NCBI GenBank assembly: GCA_902521465.1
Contig: CABYRL010000001.1
Location: 186,001 to 250,000 of the forward strand
Length of the DNA stretch: 64,000 nt
Reading direction: 5' to 3'
From: an uncultured Alphaproteobacteria bacterium
GTDB taxonomy: Bacteria; Pseudomonadota; Alphaproteobacteria; HIMB59
Shown: positions 1 through 9,009 of the stretch, piece by piece
Position numbering within the stretch: the stretch's first letter is position 1
How the letters are laid out: each line of letters begins with the position of its first letter
Position numbers and translations under genes: made by a program
Notes under the pieces: generated by a model
What the model saw: only the letters and a program-made list of their open reading frames with translations
Database searches by the model: none
Told to the model about the DNA's origin: nothing

Positions 1-6
1 TGGTTA

Positions 7-456
7 GTGCGCATAATCAAATTAAATAATCAAATAAAAAAGCGATTTATTTTTTTACTAATTATATTCGCCTGCTTTTCTGCTTCTATATTTTTAATTA
101 GTTATTCTCTAAAAGATCAAATTGCATATTTTGTTGAACCAACTGATCTAAAAAGTATGGATGGGATAGAAAATAAGTATCTAAGGGTTGGGGGGCTTGT
201 TAAAACAAATAGTTTAAAATTCTTAGATGGAAATTGGGTTTTTGAAGTGGTTGATCAAAATCAAAATTCTGTAAATGTTGTATTTTCTAAAGCACTTCCA
301 AATCTAGTAGAAGAAAATAAAGGTATTATCGTTGAAGGAAAATTTATTGATAACATTTTTGTTGCAGAGATAGTTTTGGCCAAACACGATGAAAACTATA
401 TGCCCCAAAGTGCTATAGACAAACTTAAAGAAGAAGGAAAATGGAGAGGGAATTAA
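7..456 (+). CDS. ccmE: Cytochrome c maturation heme chaperone CcmE
   Basis: CcmE binds heme covalently in the periplasm and passes it to the CcmF/CcmH ligase for attachment to apocytochrome c. The 149-residue protein has one N-terminal membrane anchor (about residues 14-33), a small beta-barrel domain, and the family motif LAKHDENYMP, in which His127 is the expected heme-attachment residue. The start is GTG at 7. It overlaps a TAG (5-7) that probably ends an upstream gene in another frame, plausibly ccmD, lying outside the window. ccmF follows directly after the stop. Length and motif match the family, so the call is firm. Confidence 0.95.
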   Translation: MRIIKLNNQIKKRFIFLLIIFACFSASIFLISYSLKDQIAYFVEPTDLKSMDGIENKYLRVGGLVKTNSLKFLDGNWVFEVVDQNQNSVNVVFSKALPNLVEENKGIIVEGKFIDNIFVAEIVLAKHDENYMPQSAIDKLKEEGKWRGN

Positions 457-2289
457 TTGATATCTTATTTAGGTAATAGCTTTATTTATATTTCGTTAAT
501 ACTGACTATCTTGTTTTATATAAATTTATTAAAGAGAATAATTCCATCAATTACTTTTTCTTTAAAATTAATTTATTTTATAAACCTCATTCCCTTTGGT
601 CTTTTAGTATATGCATTTTCAATTTCAGATTTCACTTTATTGAACGTTGTCGAAAATTCTTATATTGATGATCCTATTTTTTATAAAGTAACATCTGCCT
701 GGGGTAGTCATGAGGGATCAATTTTATTATGGGTTTTTTTAATAAACTTATTTGGAGTTTTTTTCCTTTACAAAAATCAAACTGTTGAGATTCATAAAAA
801 TATATTATTTATATCTACTTTATTTATTCTCTATGTAGTAATTAGTTCAAATCCATTTACTTATGTAGAAGCAAATGAAAATGTTTTAGGCTTGGGTCTG
901 AATCCAATCTTGCAACATTTTTTATTTGTAATTCATCCACCAACATTGTTCTTGGGATATATTGGTTTAATTATACCTTTTGTGATATCTGCACATATGC
1001 TAATTAATAAAAATTTTTCAGAAAAATTATTTAAAGAAATGTTAATTTGGTCAAAAATTTCATGGTTTTTTTTAACTGGAGGAATAGTTTTAGGGTCTTA
1101 TTGGGCCTATTCAGAACTAGGATGGGGAGGCTGGTGGTTTTGGGATCCAGTAGAAAACATCTCGTTAATCCCATGGTTATTAAATACCGCCTTGATACAT
1201 TCCCTTCAAGTTTCAATCAAAAGTAACCAACTAAAATTATGGAGCCTAAATTTGGGGCTTTACTGTTTCATTGCATCAGTGTTCGGAACTTTTTTAGTTC
1301 GTTCAAATTTAATTGTATCTGTTCATAGTTTTGCCACAGATCCGCTTAGAGGATTATTTTTGATTATTATAATCACATATTTGCTAGCTATGACAGTAAG
1401 ACTTAATATTAAAAGTATTTCTAATTTCAATGAGGACTCGTTTAATTTAATTAGCAGAGAGAGTTTTCTTTTATTAAATAATATATTTTTTATTTGTTCT
1501 GCACTTGTTGTCTTCATTGGAACAGTTTATCCATTGTTTAGCCAAATGATTCTTAAAACATCAGTGTCAGTAGGTGCGCCATATTATAATTTCGCATTTA
1601 ATTTGTTATTAGCACCATTAATTTTATTCATGGCGTTTGCACCACAGATAAATTGGGGAAAACATGAAAAAAAAGATAAACAATTACGTTATATAATAGT
1701 TTTTTCATTATTGATTTGCTTAGTATCCTATTATTTTTCAAATAATTTTTATTTTGCGCTTAGTGTATTTATTACAGTTCCATTATTTTTAAAAAGTATT
1801 TTAGTTTTAAAAAATAATTTTAAAAAAAATATAAGTTTTTATTCTCAATGGCTGGCACATTTAAGTATTGGTTTTTTTATTATCGCAGCTGTATATACAG
1901 AACAATTTGACTACGAAGAAAATCTACTATTTGAAAAAGAGTCCACTAATGAAATAAAATTACAAAATAATAAAACTGCAATAATTAAAAATATTAAAGA
2001 CGAAAAATTCCAAAATTATCAAAGAATATCAGTGGACTTATTAATTTCTGATGGACAAAAAGAAAAAGAGCTCTCGCCTTCAAAAAATATCTACCAACCC
2101 TCAGGGCAAGTCACAAATGAGGTAAGTACTACTAATAAACTCTTTAGTCAATATTATGCAACAATATCAACAATTGAGAGCAATAAGGTTGGGATCAATT
2201 TAGTATATAAACCATTTATAAATTTATTATGGTTAAGTGCAATTATGCTTGTTTTTTCGATATTTTTATCTGTTGTTAAAAAACGATGA
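457..2289 (+). CDS. ccmF: Cytochrome c heme lyase subunit CcmF
   Basis: CcmF is the large integral-membrane part of the heme-cytochrome c ligase. The 610-residue protein is a multi-pass membrane protein carrying the tryptophan-rich WWD signature WGGWWFWDPVEN at about residues 223-234, which faces the periplasm and handles heme. A conserved His-Pro-Pro lies near residue 160. A periplasmic domain precedes the last helix (about residues 490-585). The start is TTG, placed immediately after the ccmE stop, and the end overlaps ccmG by 4 bases, so ccmEFGH reads as one operon. It is slightly shorter than the typical 640-660 residues. Confidence 0.95.
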   Translation: MISYLGNSFIYISLILTILFYINLLKRIIPSITFSLKLIYFINLIPFGLLVYAFSISDFTLLNVVENSYIDDPIFYKVTSAWGSHEGSILLWVFLINLFGVFFLYKNQTVEIHKNILFISTLFILYVVISSNPFTYVEANENVLGLGLNPILQHFLFVIHPPTLFLGYIGLIIPFVISAHMLINKNFSEKLFKEMLIWSKISWFFLTGGIVLGSYWAYSELGWGGWWFWDPVENISLIPWLLNTALIHSLQVSIKSNQLKLWSLNLGLYCFIASVFGTFLVRSNLIVSVHSFATDPLRGLFLIIIITYLLAMTVRLNIKSISNFNEDSFNLISRESFLLLNNIFFICSALVVFIGTVYPLFSQMILKTSVSVGAPYYNFAFNLLLAPLILFMAFAPQINWGKHEKKDKQLRYIIVFSLLICLVSYYFSNNFYFALSVFITVPLFLKSILVLKNNFKKNISFYSQWLAHLSIGFFIIAAVYTEQFDYEENLLFEKESTNEIKLQNNKTAIIKNIKDEKFQNYQRISVDLLISDGQKEKELSPSKNIYQPSGQVTNEVSTTNKLFSQYYATISTIESNKVGINLVYKPFINLLWLSAIMLVFSIFLSVVKKR

Positions 2290-2768
2290 AGAGGCATCTA
2301 TTATTACCTATAGTTGGATTAATAGTGTTAGTTATAAGTGTTATATTTTACTTTAATAAATCAACTAACAAAAATAATTCAATAGATGAGGTATCGAGTT
2401 TAATATTTGAAACACCAGACTTTTACAACAATAAGTTGATTAGTGAAAATACATTAGGTGACTTTTACATTGTTAATTTTTTTGCCTCTTGGTGTAAGCC
2501 ATGCTTATTAGAGCACCCTTTGTTAATGGAAATGAAAAAAAAAGGCATAAAAATTATTGGTATTAATTTTCGAGATGATGAAGAGAATTTTAAGGAGTGG
2601 ATTAATGAACACGGAAATCCTTTTGAATACATTTTAAGAGATGATGGCACCATCGCTTATGAGATGGGTTTAATTGGTGTTCCAGAGACATTTTTTATTG
2701 TCAATAAAATGACTCAAAAAAAGATACAAGGGCCTTTATTTTATGAAGATGTCGAAAAGTATTTATAA
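2286..2768 (+). CDS. ccmG: Thiol:disulfide interchange protein CcmG/DsbE
   Basis: This is a periplasmic, membrane-anchored thioredoxin-fold reductant that keeps the CXXC of apocytochrome c, or of CcmH, reduced for heme ligation. There is an N-terminal membrane helix (residues 5-23), then a thioredoxin fold with the active site WCKPC at about residues 69-74 and the cis-proline segment GVPETF near the C-terminus. The start overlaps the end of ccmF by 4 bases. At 160 residues it is a little shorter than most family members (about 175-185). Confidence 0.93.
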   Translation: MKRHLLLPIVGLIVLVISVIFYFNKSTNKNNSIDEVSSLIFETPDFYNNKLISENTLGDFYIVNFFASWCKPCLLEHPLLMEMKKKGIKIIGINFRDDEENFKEWINEHGNPFEYILRDDGTIAYEMGLIGVPETFFIVNKMTQKKIQGPLFYEDVEKYL

Positions 2769-3114
2769 ACTAATTATACCATTTTTAATGGTTCATATAT
2801 CTATAATTAGCTTTGCTGGTGTAAATGAACTAAGTGATTATTACAAAACAATCAGATGTCTAGTTTGCGAGGGTCAGAGCATTCAAGAGTCTGATACAGA
2901 GTTTGCAATAAATTTAAAAGAACAAATCCAAAAAAAATATAGCTCTGGAATATCCATTGAGGAAATTAATCAAGAATTAGTCAAAATTTATGGTGAAGAA
3001 ATATCTTTTAATCCACCTAAAAATCACATACTACTTTGGGGGACTCCTTTTATTGTGCTAATAATTATTTTTATATTTATTAGAAATAAAATTAGATTTT
3101 TTAAAAGAGAATAA
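2743..3114 (+). CDS. ccmH: Cytochrome c maturation protein CcmH (Ccl2 type)
   Basis: CcmH is a periplasmic thiol-oxidoreductase of the heme ligase complex. The sequence shows an N-terminal signal/anchor (residues 6-25), the redox motif RCLVC at about residues 38-42 followed by EGQSIQES, and a C-terminal membrane helix. It is the short 123-residue form without a CcmI/TPR extension. The start overlaps ccmG by 26 bases; ATG at 2749 (MSKSIYK) is an equally possible start. No ccmI/cycH gene follows, since the next gene is convergent, so the TPR partner must lie elsewhere or be missing. Confidence 0.92.
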   Translation: MKMSKSIYKLIIPFLMVHISIISFAGVNELSDYYKTIRCLVCEGQSIQESDTEFAINLKEQIQKKYSSGISIEEINQELVKIYGEEISFNPPKNHILLWGTPFIVLIIIFIFIRNKIRFFKRE

Positions 3115-3133
3115 AATGAGTTATTTGAACAAC

Positions 3134-3979
3134 TTATCTAATCAAATTGTACTTATTAAACCTCAATCTTTTTCTCTCGTTAGTTGGTAAATGTTTGTTC
3201 AATCTACTATTTATTAAGCTAAATAAACCAATAATCAATAATGTTAATAAAATAAAGTAAAAGCCAACAATTGGATAAGGAACAAAAGGATTAAAGGTTT
3301 TATCAGCGAAATAACTAGCATAATAAATCGCATCTCCTTTTTGTTGCCACGCTGGAAAACCAGTAAAAAATACCAGGGTTGTTGCATGGAACATAAAAAT
3401 TGCTTCATTTGTGTAAGAGGGCCATGCCAAGCGGAGCATTGTTGGCCATATAATACGTCTGAATTTTTTAATCCCTGTAAAACCAAACGCATCTGCTGAC
3501 TCTAAATCTTGGCTTGGGACAGCACGCAACGCTCCGTAAAAAATCTCTCCTGCATAAGCAGAAGTATTAAAAAATAAAACAATTAAAGCTCCTAACCATG
3601 CTTTGGTAAGCCAACGCGTTTCAACTGTAACAACAAGAAACCCTAGATCAATATCAAATCCCAATCTTGGTAAAATTACAAATAGATCATATGCAAAGAA
3701 AAATTGAATAAATAAAGGAGAACCTCTAAAAATAAAAATAAATAATCTACAAGGAGCACTAAATAGAGGTAGATTTGAATTTTTTCCTAAAGCTAGAACG
3801 GTTGCAAAGAAAAATCCAAGGAGCAATGCAAAAACAGCAAAATATATGTTCCAAATCATTCCAGAACCAATTAATACAAATTGTTCGCAAAGTGTTATGT
3901 CAGATTTTGGTAAAAGTCGCTCTCCAAAACCTATAGATCTAAGGCCATAATCAGACAGTGATTGAAAACAACTCGACAT
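3134..3979 (-). CDS. Polar amino-acid ABC transporter permease (HisM/OccM-like)
   Basis: This inner-membrane permease of a polar amino-acid or opine uptake system has 281 residues and about five to six membrane helices. It has the permease-family loop LESADAFGFTGIKKFRRIIWP at about residues 160-180 (an EAA loop, which contacts the ATPase). Its start overlaps the stop of the neighbouring permease (3979) by one base, so both are co-translated. It is the last gene of a minus-strand operon of binding protein, FAD oxidase and two permeases. Substrate specificity cannot be read from the sequence; the oxidase in the operon suggests an amine, D-amino acid or opine. Confidence 0.85.
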   Translation of the reverse strand: MSSCFQSLSDYGLRSIGFGERLLPKSDITLCEQFVLIGSGMIWNIYFAVFALLLGFFFATVLALGKNSNLPLFSAPCRLFIFIFRGSPLFIQFFFAYDLFVILPRLGFDIDLGFLVVTVETRWLTKAWLGALIVLFFNTSAYAGEIFYGALRAVPSQDLESADAFGFTGIKKFRRIIWPTMLRLAWPSYTNEAIFMFHATTLVFFTGFPAWQQKGDAIYYASYFADKTFNPFVPYPIVGFYFILLTLLIIGLFSLINSRLNKHLPTNERKRLRFNKYNLIR

Positions 3980-4845
3980 CAGCCAGCCTTACCTGCCATA
4001 GTGGCTTGTCCTTTAGAAAGTCGAGCTGATATTTTATCTAATACAGATTGGGACAAGTAAGTTAATGATAAATAAAAAATCATTAGTACTCCAAAATACC
4101 AAGCTCGCCAATCAGGATGAGGATACTCATACACACCCGTTTTGATTCCACCTAATTCTTTAGCCCAATAGACTATATCTTCAATGCCAAGGAGAAATAG
4201 AAGTGGGGTTGCTTTAATTAAAATCATCCACAAATTAGATAGACCTGGTAACGCGTAAATCCACATTTGTGGTATGAGAATTCTTCTAAAAACTTGCCTC
4301 TGAGAAAATCCGTAAGCCTCTCCTGTTTCTATTTGAGATTTTGGAACTGCAGCCATAGCTCCAGACAAAACGTTGCCAGCAAAAGCTCCGAAAACAAAGC
4401 CAAAAGCAAGTAAGGCCAGAGAAAATCCATAAATATCGTGCACCCACTCGCTAGCTGTGTTTAAGGGAAGTTTCGCAGATGCACAAACGACAAAATCATT
4501 ACCTTGCCTAATAGGCTCAGTAACATCAGAACATAAAACTTTATGACGCAAATATTCAAATGCTTGATCAAGTGCTATTGGAATGAATAAAAAGAAAACA
4601 ATATCTGGAATGCCTCTTATCATAGCAAGATACCCTTTTCCTAAAGAACGTAAAATACTTAAAGAGGATCTTGTAGCAGTTGCGCCTGCAAAACCAAATG
4701 CCATTGCTAATGGAGCAGCTAAAGAGAGCAGGCCCATAACAACTAAAAAAGAAAAGTAAAATGACATATGTTTTGCTGTGGTGACATAACATGATAGCCA
4801 CATAAATCCCTCTAATGTTTTAGGGTCTACACAATAACTAAACAT
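3979..4845 (-). CDS. Polar amino-acid ABC transporter permease (HisQ/OccQ-like)
   Basis: This is the second permease of the transporter, a 288-residue multi-pass membrane protein. The EAA loop is visible as ETGEAYGFSQRQVFRRILIP in the second half. Between the second and third helices there is an extra hydrophilic stretch of about 40 residues containing two cysteines, longer than in most HisQ-type permeases and presumably periplasmic. The gene overlaps the upstream FAD oxidoreductase by 8 bases and the downstream permease by one base, which indicates translational coupling. The pair would form the heterodimeric channel used by the ATPase encoded at 7919. Confidence 0.85.
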   Translation of the reverse strand: MFSYCVDPKTLEGFMWLSCYVTTAKHMSFYFSFLVVMGLLSLAAPLAMAFGFAGATATRSSLSILRSLGKGYLAMIRGIPDIVFFLFIPIALDQAFEYLRHKVLCSDVTEPIRQGNDFVVCASAKLPLNTASEWVHDIYGFSLALLAFGFVFGAFAGNVLSGAMAAVPKSQIETGEAYGFSQRQVFRRILIPQMWIYALPGLSNLWMILIKATPLLFLLGIEDIVYWAKELGGIKTGVYEYPHPDWRAWYFGVLMIFYLSLTYLSQSVLDKISARLSKGQATMAGKAG

Positions 4846-5932
4846 TTTGAGATTCTTCTTGTGTAACTATTTTTTGAGGGGAAAAATCTCGAATTAAATT
4901 ATTTCTTTTTCCCGTTAAAACTTCATCTATTCCAAGCTTGCCAGCCAAAGGTGCATTAGTTATACCTGAATGCATAACTGCTAAATAAATACCATTTAAT
5001 TTTTCACCTTTTTGATTTACAAGACGTCCGATTTTTGGTCTTCCATCAACTGGTAATGGACGTTTGCCAAGTGTAAAGTGATCTAAAATCATATCACCAT
5101 TATAATTAAGCCTGGATGACATGTCTTGGATAAGTTTTTCAGCAGTATCGTTAATATTTTCCTCTTTGCTCGAGTCATCGTCAAATTTTCCACCTATTAT
5201 TAATCTTCCTTTGTCATCTTGTCTTGCATGGAAATCAAAACCTGTAATTGGGTATTTTAATAATGGGGGTAATGGTTTTGTATAAACTAATAAACCTAAA
5301 CTTGAATTCATTTCATAAGGAATATTAATTGTTGATAATAATTTAGGAGCACCAAGTCCAGCAGCTATAATTACCTCATCATCATTAATAATTTCATCAT
5401 CGGTTTTTACACCAATGACATTGTTACTTTCGCATACTATCTCTTTTACATTAGTTTCTATTATTTTTGATCCACTAGCTTTGAAAAGTTCTTTTGTTGC
5501 TCTAACACCATCAATGGCCAAATCATCAGCACCAAAGCAGGCCATGGGCGGTATATTTATTAAGTTAGGTAAGTGTTTTTTTAGTTCAGATTTAGTTGAT
5601 ATTTTCACCGATTGCCGCCAACTTTGATGCTGCTTGATAGTTTGCTGAAGCTCTTTCTCTCCTTGATCCCAAATAAATGCGCCTTTTGATGTATAATTTA
5701 AGTTTGAAATATGATTTATTAATTTTGGCCAGTAATTTAAGTTAGCTAAACGAAAAGTAGCATAACTTTTATCATTACTTGCATATCCATTTACCCAACC
5801 CCAGGTATTTGAAGTAGCTTGCTTTGTATCACCTGGTAAATGTGATGATAAAACAGTTATCTTATCTACACCATTTTGATAAGCATGATAGGCAAAGGAT
5901 GCTCCTACGATTCCAGCCCCAACTATAATCAT
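4838..5932 (-). CDS. FAD-dependent amine/D-amino-acid oxidoreductase (DadA/glycine-oxidase family)
   Basis: This 364-residue flavoprotein of the DAO family would oxidatively deaminate or demethylate an amino-acid-like substrate in the cytoplasm. The dinucleotide-binding motif VGAGIVGAS is at residues 4-12, and a C-terminal FAD-contact segment (GKRPLPVDGRPKIG, then HSGITNAPLAGKLGIDEVLTG) closes the fold. It lies inside the transporter operon, overlapping the first permease by 8 bases, so it probably acts on the imported compound. Sarcosine, D-amino acids or opines are candidates, and the sequence does not decide between them. A terminator-like hairpin separates it from the highly translated binding-protein gene. 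Confidence 0.85.
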   Translation of the reverse strand: MIIVGAGIVGASFAYHAYQNGVDKITVLSSHLPGDTKQATSNTWGWVNGYASNDKSYATFRLANLNYWPKLINHISNLNYTSKGAFIWDQGEKELQQTIKQHQSWRQSVKISTKSELKKHLPNLINIPPMACFGADDLAIDGVRATKELFKASGSKIIETNVKEIVCESNNVIGVKTDDEIINDDEVIIAAGLGAPKLLSTINIPYEMNSSLGLLVYTKPLPPLLKYPITGFDFHARQDDKGRLIIGGKFDDDSSKEENINDTAEKLIQDMSSRLNYNGDMILDHFTLGKRPLPVDGRPKIGRLVNQKGEKLNGIYLAVMHSGITNAPLAGKLGIDEVLTGKRNNLIRDFSPQKIVTQEESQNV

Positions 5933-5983
5933 CTTAAATTGGACTTTATATTATGTTTCAATGTTTATTGAATGAATATTATA

Positions 5984-6016
5984 AAGAAAAAAAGAGGACA
6001 GATATTCCGTCCTCTT
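5984..6016 (-). terminator. Intrinsic terminator between the binding-protein gene and the rest of its operon
   Basis: On the minus strand an 8-bp stem AAGAGGAC/GTCCTCTT with a 9-base loop is followed by a run of T. It sits 25 bases after the stop of the solute-binding protein and before the oxidase and permease genes. Partial read-through here would explain how the binding protein is made in excess over the membrane parts. That role is inference; the hairpin and T-tract are visible. Confidence 0.75.
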
Positions 6017-6040
6017 ATATTAAATTTAAATTAAATAATG

Positions 6041-6763
6041 TTAAAAAGTTGCAGCTTCAAAACCGAACCACTTTTTAATGAGAGCATTTAGCGATCCGTC
6101 GTCTTTCATGGAGCTAATAGCTGCATTCATTTTAGCTTTTAACTCTGTATCAGATTCACGGATACCCATTCCAACACCGCCGCCGATTGAAACCTCTCCA
6201 ATGTTTGCAAATTCACCGTTTGATTCTGCAATAATCGATGCGAGGTAATCACCATCTGCTAAGACAGCATCAGCTTCACCATTTTGCACTGCAGATATTG
6301 TTTCTTCTGCTGTTGCAAATTCTACTAAAGTTGCTCCACTTTCAGCAACATAACCTGCCTGAATGGTAGCAGTTTGAGCAGCAATAACAGCGCTATCTAC
6401 GTCAATGTCTGCTCCGCTCATTCCCATGTATACTGATGGAGATGGTGGAAAATAATCTTGTGTAAAGTCAATCACCTCATCACGCTCTGCAGTAATTGAC
6501 ATACCAGCAATAATTGTATCGTAATTACCAGACACTAAATTAGGAATGATAGAGTCCCACTCGTTTATAACCCAAACGCAATCTAGATTTGCTCGAATAC
6601 AAAGCATATCGCCAACATCTTTTTCAAATCCGTCAACTTCGCCATTATCGTTAATAAAATTATATGGAGGATAAGCACCCTCTGTACCCATTCTTACTGT
6701 TTCTGCAAAAGCAGAGCCAAATAAGAAAAGCGCAGCAAATGCTGATAGTATTATTTTTTTCAT
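6041..6763 (-). CDS. Periplasmic amino-acid-binding protein (SBP family 3)
   Basis: This is the periplasmic receptor of the ABC transporter, 240 residues with a clear signal peptide (residues 1-20, cleavage after SAFA). The mature start VRMGTEGAYPPYNFINDNGEVDGFEKDV is the standard family-3 fold with substrate contacts for a polar amino acid or opine. A strong Shine-Dalgarno sequence (AAGGAG) stands before the ATG. It is the first gene of the minus-strand operon and is followed by a terminator-like hairpin, which suggests high expression. Closest named relatives by motif would be HisJ/ArtJ/OccT-type proteins. Confidence 0.92.
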   Translation of the reverse strand: MKKIILSAFAALFLFGSAFAETVRMGTEGAYPPYNFINDNGEVDGFEKDVGDMLCIRANLDCVWVINEWDSIIPNLVSGNYDTIIAGMSITAERDEVIDFTQDYFPPSPSVYMGMSGADIDVDSAVIAAQTATIQAGYVAESGATLVEFATAEETISAVQNGEADAVLADGDYLASIIAESNGEFANIGEVSIGGGVGMGIRESDTELKAKMNAAISSMKDDGSLNALIKKWFGFEAATF

Positions 6764-6875
6764 AATTTTCTCCTTGTTCTTCCTCTATTACTTCGAATAA
6801 ATACTTGATAAAATATAAACTAAAATAGAGTAAATAGATAAACTTTTTATAGAAACGCTCTAAATATTTGATTAA

Positions 6876-7256
6876 TTATGATGAATAGAACAAATCTGCG
6901 TTGATTATACTGCCGTTTTGAATATCAATATTTTGATAACGGATATTTCCCTTAATTTTTGCTGTTGACTTAATATAGATATCTTTAGCTTGAATATCTC
7001 CATCAACTTCTCCCTCAACTGTTATGGTATCAGCAGTAACAGTTCCCTTAACATAAGATCCTGGTTTTAAATTAATGGTTGATGACTTTATAGTACCAGT
7101 TAATTGTCCAGAAAAATCTATATAGTCTGTGGACTCAAGAGAGCCATTAATTTTTATATCTTTCGCGAGAGTTGATTGGTTAATAGTACTATCGGTGTCA
7201 AATATAAATTCAGTTTTTACTTCAGGTTTTTTTTCACTAGATCCAAATAACGCCAT
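6876..7256 (-). CDS. Bactofilin (second of a pair)
   Basis: Bactofilins are polymerising beta-helical cytoskeletal proteins that organise cell-wall enzymes, stalks or polar structures. This 126-residue protein has the DUF583 pattern of short beta-strand turns (TIKSSTINLKPGSYVKGTV, then ITVEGEVDGDI), with disordered N- and C-terminal tails. The ATG overlaps the stop of the upstream bactofilin gene by one base, so the two are co-translated and probably co-polymerise. No M23 peptidase gene, often adjacent in other bacteria, is seen here. Confidence 0.88.
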   Translation of the reverse strand: MALFGSSEKKPEVKTEFIFDTDSTINQSTLAKDIKINGSLESTDYIDFSGQLTGTIKSSTINLKPGSYVKGTVTADTITVEGEVDGDIQAKDIYIKSTAKIKGNIRYQNIDIQNGSIINADLFYSS

Positions 7257-7729
7257 TATTGATCAACCTCATGATTTTCACTGATCTCATCTTCTTTAAC
7301 TTCATCAGTAGAAACTGGTGAATAGGATTGGACAGTGCCCCTATGTCTTAGTGTGCCTTGGATTCTTGCACCATAACTTACTTGTAATGAAGAGTATTCA
7401 ATTACTCCTTTAATGTTTGCAGAATTATTAACGATCAAATAATCCTCTGAATTAATCTCACCATCAACACTTCCAGAAATGGTTATTTCTTGACCTGACA
7501 TGTCCCCACTAAAAGCACCTTTATCGTTAATATTTATATTTGAAGATTTTAGAGTTCCTGTGAGAGTTCCAGAAATATCTGAAGTTTCTGCTCCTTCTAT
7601 TCGTCCATCAACTCTAACACCGGAACCTATGTTTACAGCTTTAGCATCATTATCTATTGGATTAGATTGTATTTCATCACCTGGTAAATCAGTGTCATTT
7701 TCGTTCATCTCAGTATTATTCTCATCCAT
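7256..7729 (-). CDS. Bactofilin (first of a pair)
   Basis: This 157-residue bactofilin has a long acidic, disordered N-terminal tail (about residues 1-33), a beta-helix core (RVDGRIEGAETSDISGTL through VSYGARIQGTLRHRG) and an acidic C-terminal tail. It is the first gene of a two-gene bactofilin operon. The pair is wedged between the amino-acid binding-protein gene and the matching ATPase gene. That looks like an insertion or rearrangement rather than a functional link. Confidence 0.87.
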   Translation of the reverse strand: MDENNTEMNENDTDLPGDEIQSNPIDNDAKAVNIGSGVRVDGRIEGAETSDISGTLTGTLKSSNININDKGAFSGDMSGQEITISGSVDGEINSEDYLIVNNSANIKGVIEYSSLQVSYGARIQGTLRHRGTVQSYSPVSTDEVKEDEISENHEVDQ

Positions 7730-7918
7730 AAAATTTATCCTAACACAATCTAAATATTCATAAAATCTAAAATATTTTCTAAAAACATTGAAATGATTAG
7801 GTTTTTAGAACTAATAACTTAGATTATTATAAATTTAATATAATTTAACATATTAAATTTAAGATTTGCTTTTTTTAGCAATATCTTTGAAATCGAAAAA
7901 ATGAAATATTACTAAATT

Positions 7919-8683
7919 ATGAAAATACTTGAGTTAAGTCAGTTGGAGAAAAAATTTGGTGAAAATAAAGTTTTAAAAGGCATTAATCTTGTAGCCAATA
8001 GAGGGGACGTTATAAGTATTATAGGAAGTTCTGGTTCAGGAAAAAGTACTATGCTTCGCTGTGTAAATTTCCTTGAAACACCTGATAGTGGAACAGTAAA
8101 TGTATGTGGTGAAATCATCAACTGTAGCGATAAAAATTTTAAAAAACCTAATAAGAATATACAATTGAAAATTACATCAATTAGAAAAAAATTGGGTATG
8201 GTTTTTCAAAGTTTTAATCTTTGGTCTCATATGAATATCTTAGATAACATAACAGAAGCCCCGGTAAATGTTTTAGGGATAGATAAAGGGATTGCAGAAG
8301 AAGAGGCAATGACTCTATTAAAAAAAGTTGGGATCGCCGACAAAGCAAAAGAATACCCCTCTCATCTATCAGGAGGACAGCAACAAAGGGCAGCAATAGC
8401 TAGAGCTCTTGCCATTTCTCCAGAAATATTATTATTTGATGAACCGACGTCATCTCTTGATCCAGAATTAGTAGATGAGGTCTTGTCTGTTATACGTGAT
8501 TTAGCTGAACAGGGAAAAACAATGTTAGTTGTAACTCATGAGATGGAGTTTGCTCGAAAAGTTTCAAATAATGTAATTTTTCTTCATGATGGTCTTGTAG
8601 AGGAGGAAGGACATCCTGACACAGTTTTCACAAATCCCCAATCAGAGCGTTGCAGGAATTTCTTATTTAATAGACGCGAATAA
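7919..8683 (+). CDS. Amino-acid ABC transporter ATP-binding protein (HisP/GlnQ-like)
   Basis: This 254-residue ATPase powers polar amino-acid uptake. It has Walker A GSSGSGKST (about residues 38-46), the Q-loop VFQSFNLW, signature LSGGQQQR, Walker B ILLFDEPTSSLDPE and the switch histidine in VVTHEMEF. The insertion before the Q-loop (NCSDKNFKKPNKNI) is typical of HisP/OccP proteins. It is the likely partner of the permeases at 3134-4845, although it is on the opposite strand and separated by the two bactofilin genes. The 189-base gap upstream carries its promoter and that of the bactofilins. Confidence 0.93.
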   Translation: MKILELSQLEKKFGENKVLKGINLVANRGDVISIIGSSGSGKSTMLRCVNFLETPDSGTVNVCGEIINCSDKNFKKPNKNIQLKITSIRKKLGMVFQSFNLWSHMNILDNITEAPVNVLGIDKGIAEEEAMTLLKKVGIADKAKEYPSHLSGGQQQRAAIARALAISPEILLFDEPTSSLDPELVDEVLSVIRDLAEQGKTMLVVTHEMEFARKVSNNVIFLHDGLVEEEGHPDTVFTNPQSERCRNFLFNRRE

Positions 8684-8705
8684 TAATTTTTTATAGTTTA
8701 TCAAC

Positions 8706-8990
8706 GTGAATTCATTATTACTGTTCTTGGTAAGACTACTAGACTTTTACACACTTATTGTATTTTTTTATGTAGTGGTGTCTTGGTTATTTCACTTTAA
8801 CATATTAAATAGTCAAAATATTTTTTTGTGGCGAGTTTTTGAAAGTTTTAAAAAATTAACTGACCCTCCCTTAAACTATATAAGAAGATATTTACCAAAC
8901 ATAGGCGGCTTAGATATTTCACCGGTGCTTTTAATATTATTAATATACTTATTTAAAGATTTACTGATTGAGTATTGGCCCAGAGGATAA
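8706..8990 (+). CDS. YggT family membrane protein
   Basis: This 94-residue protein has two membrane helices in the YggT arrangement. The conserved stretch YVVVSWLFHFNI is in the first half, and LTDPPLNYIRRYLPNIGGLDISPVLLILLIY is in the second. Family members are linked to osmotic tolerance and division/septum functions, with no defined biochemical role. The start is GTG at 8706. Its stop lies 20 bases before the folD ATG, so the two are probably co-transcribed, as in several alphaproteobacteria. Confidence 0.87.
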   Translation: MNSLLLFLVRLLDFYTLIVFFYVVVSWLFHFNILNSQNIFLWRVFESFKKLTDPPLNYIRRYLPNIGGLDISPVLLILLIYLFKDLLIEYWPRG

Positions 8991-9009
8991 CGATAAGGAG
9001 ATAAAAAAA

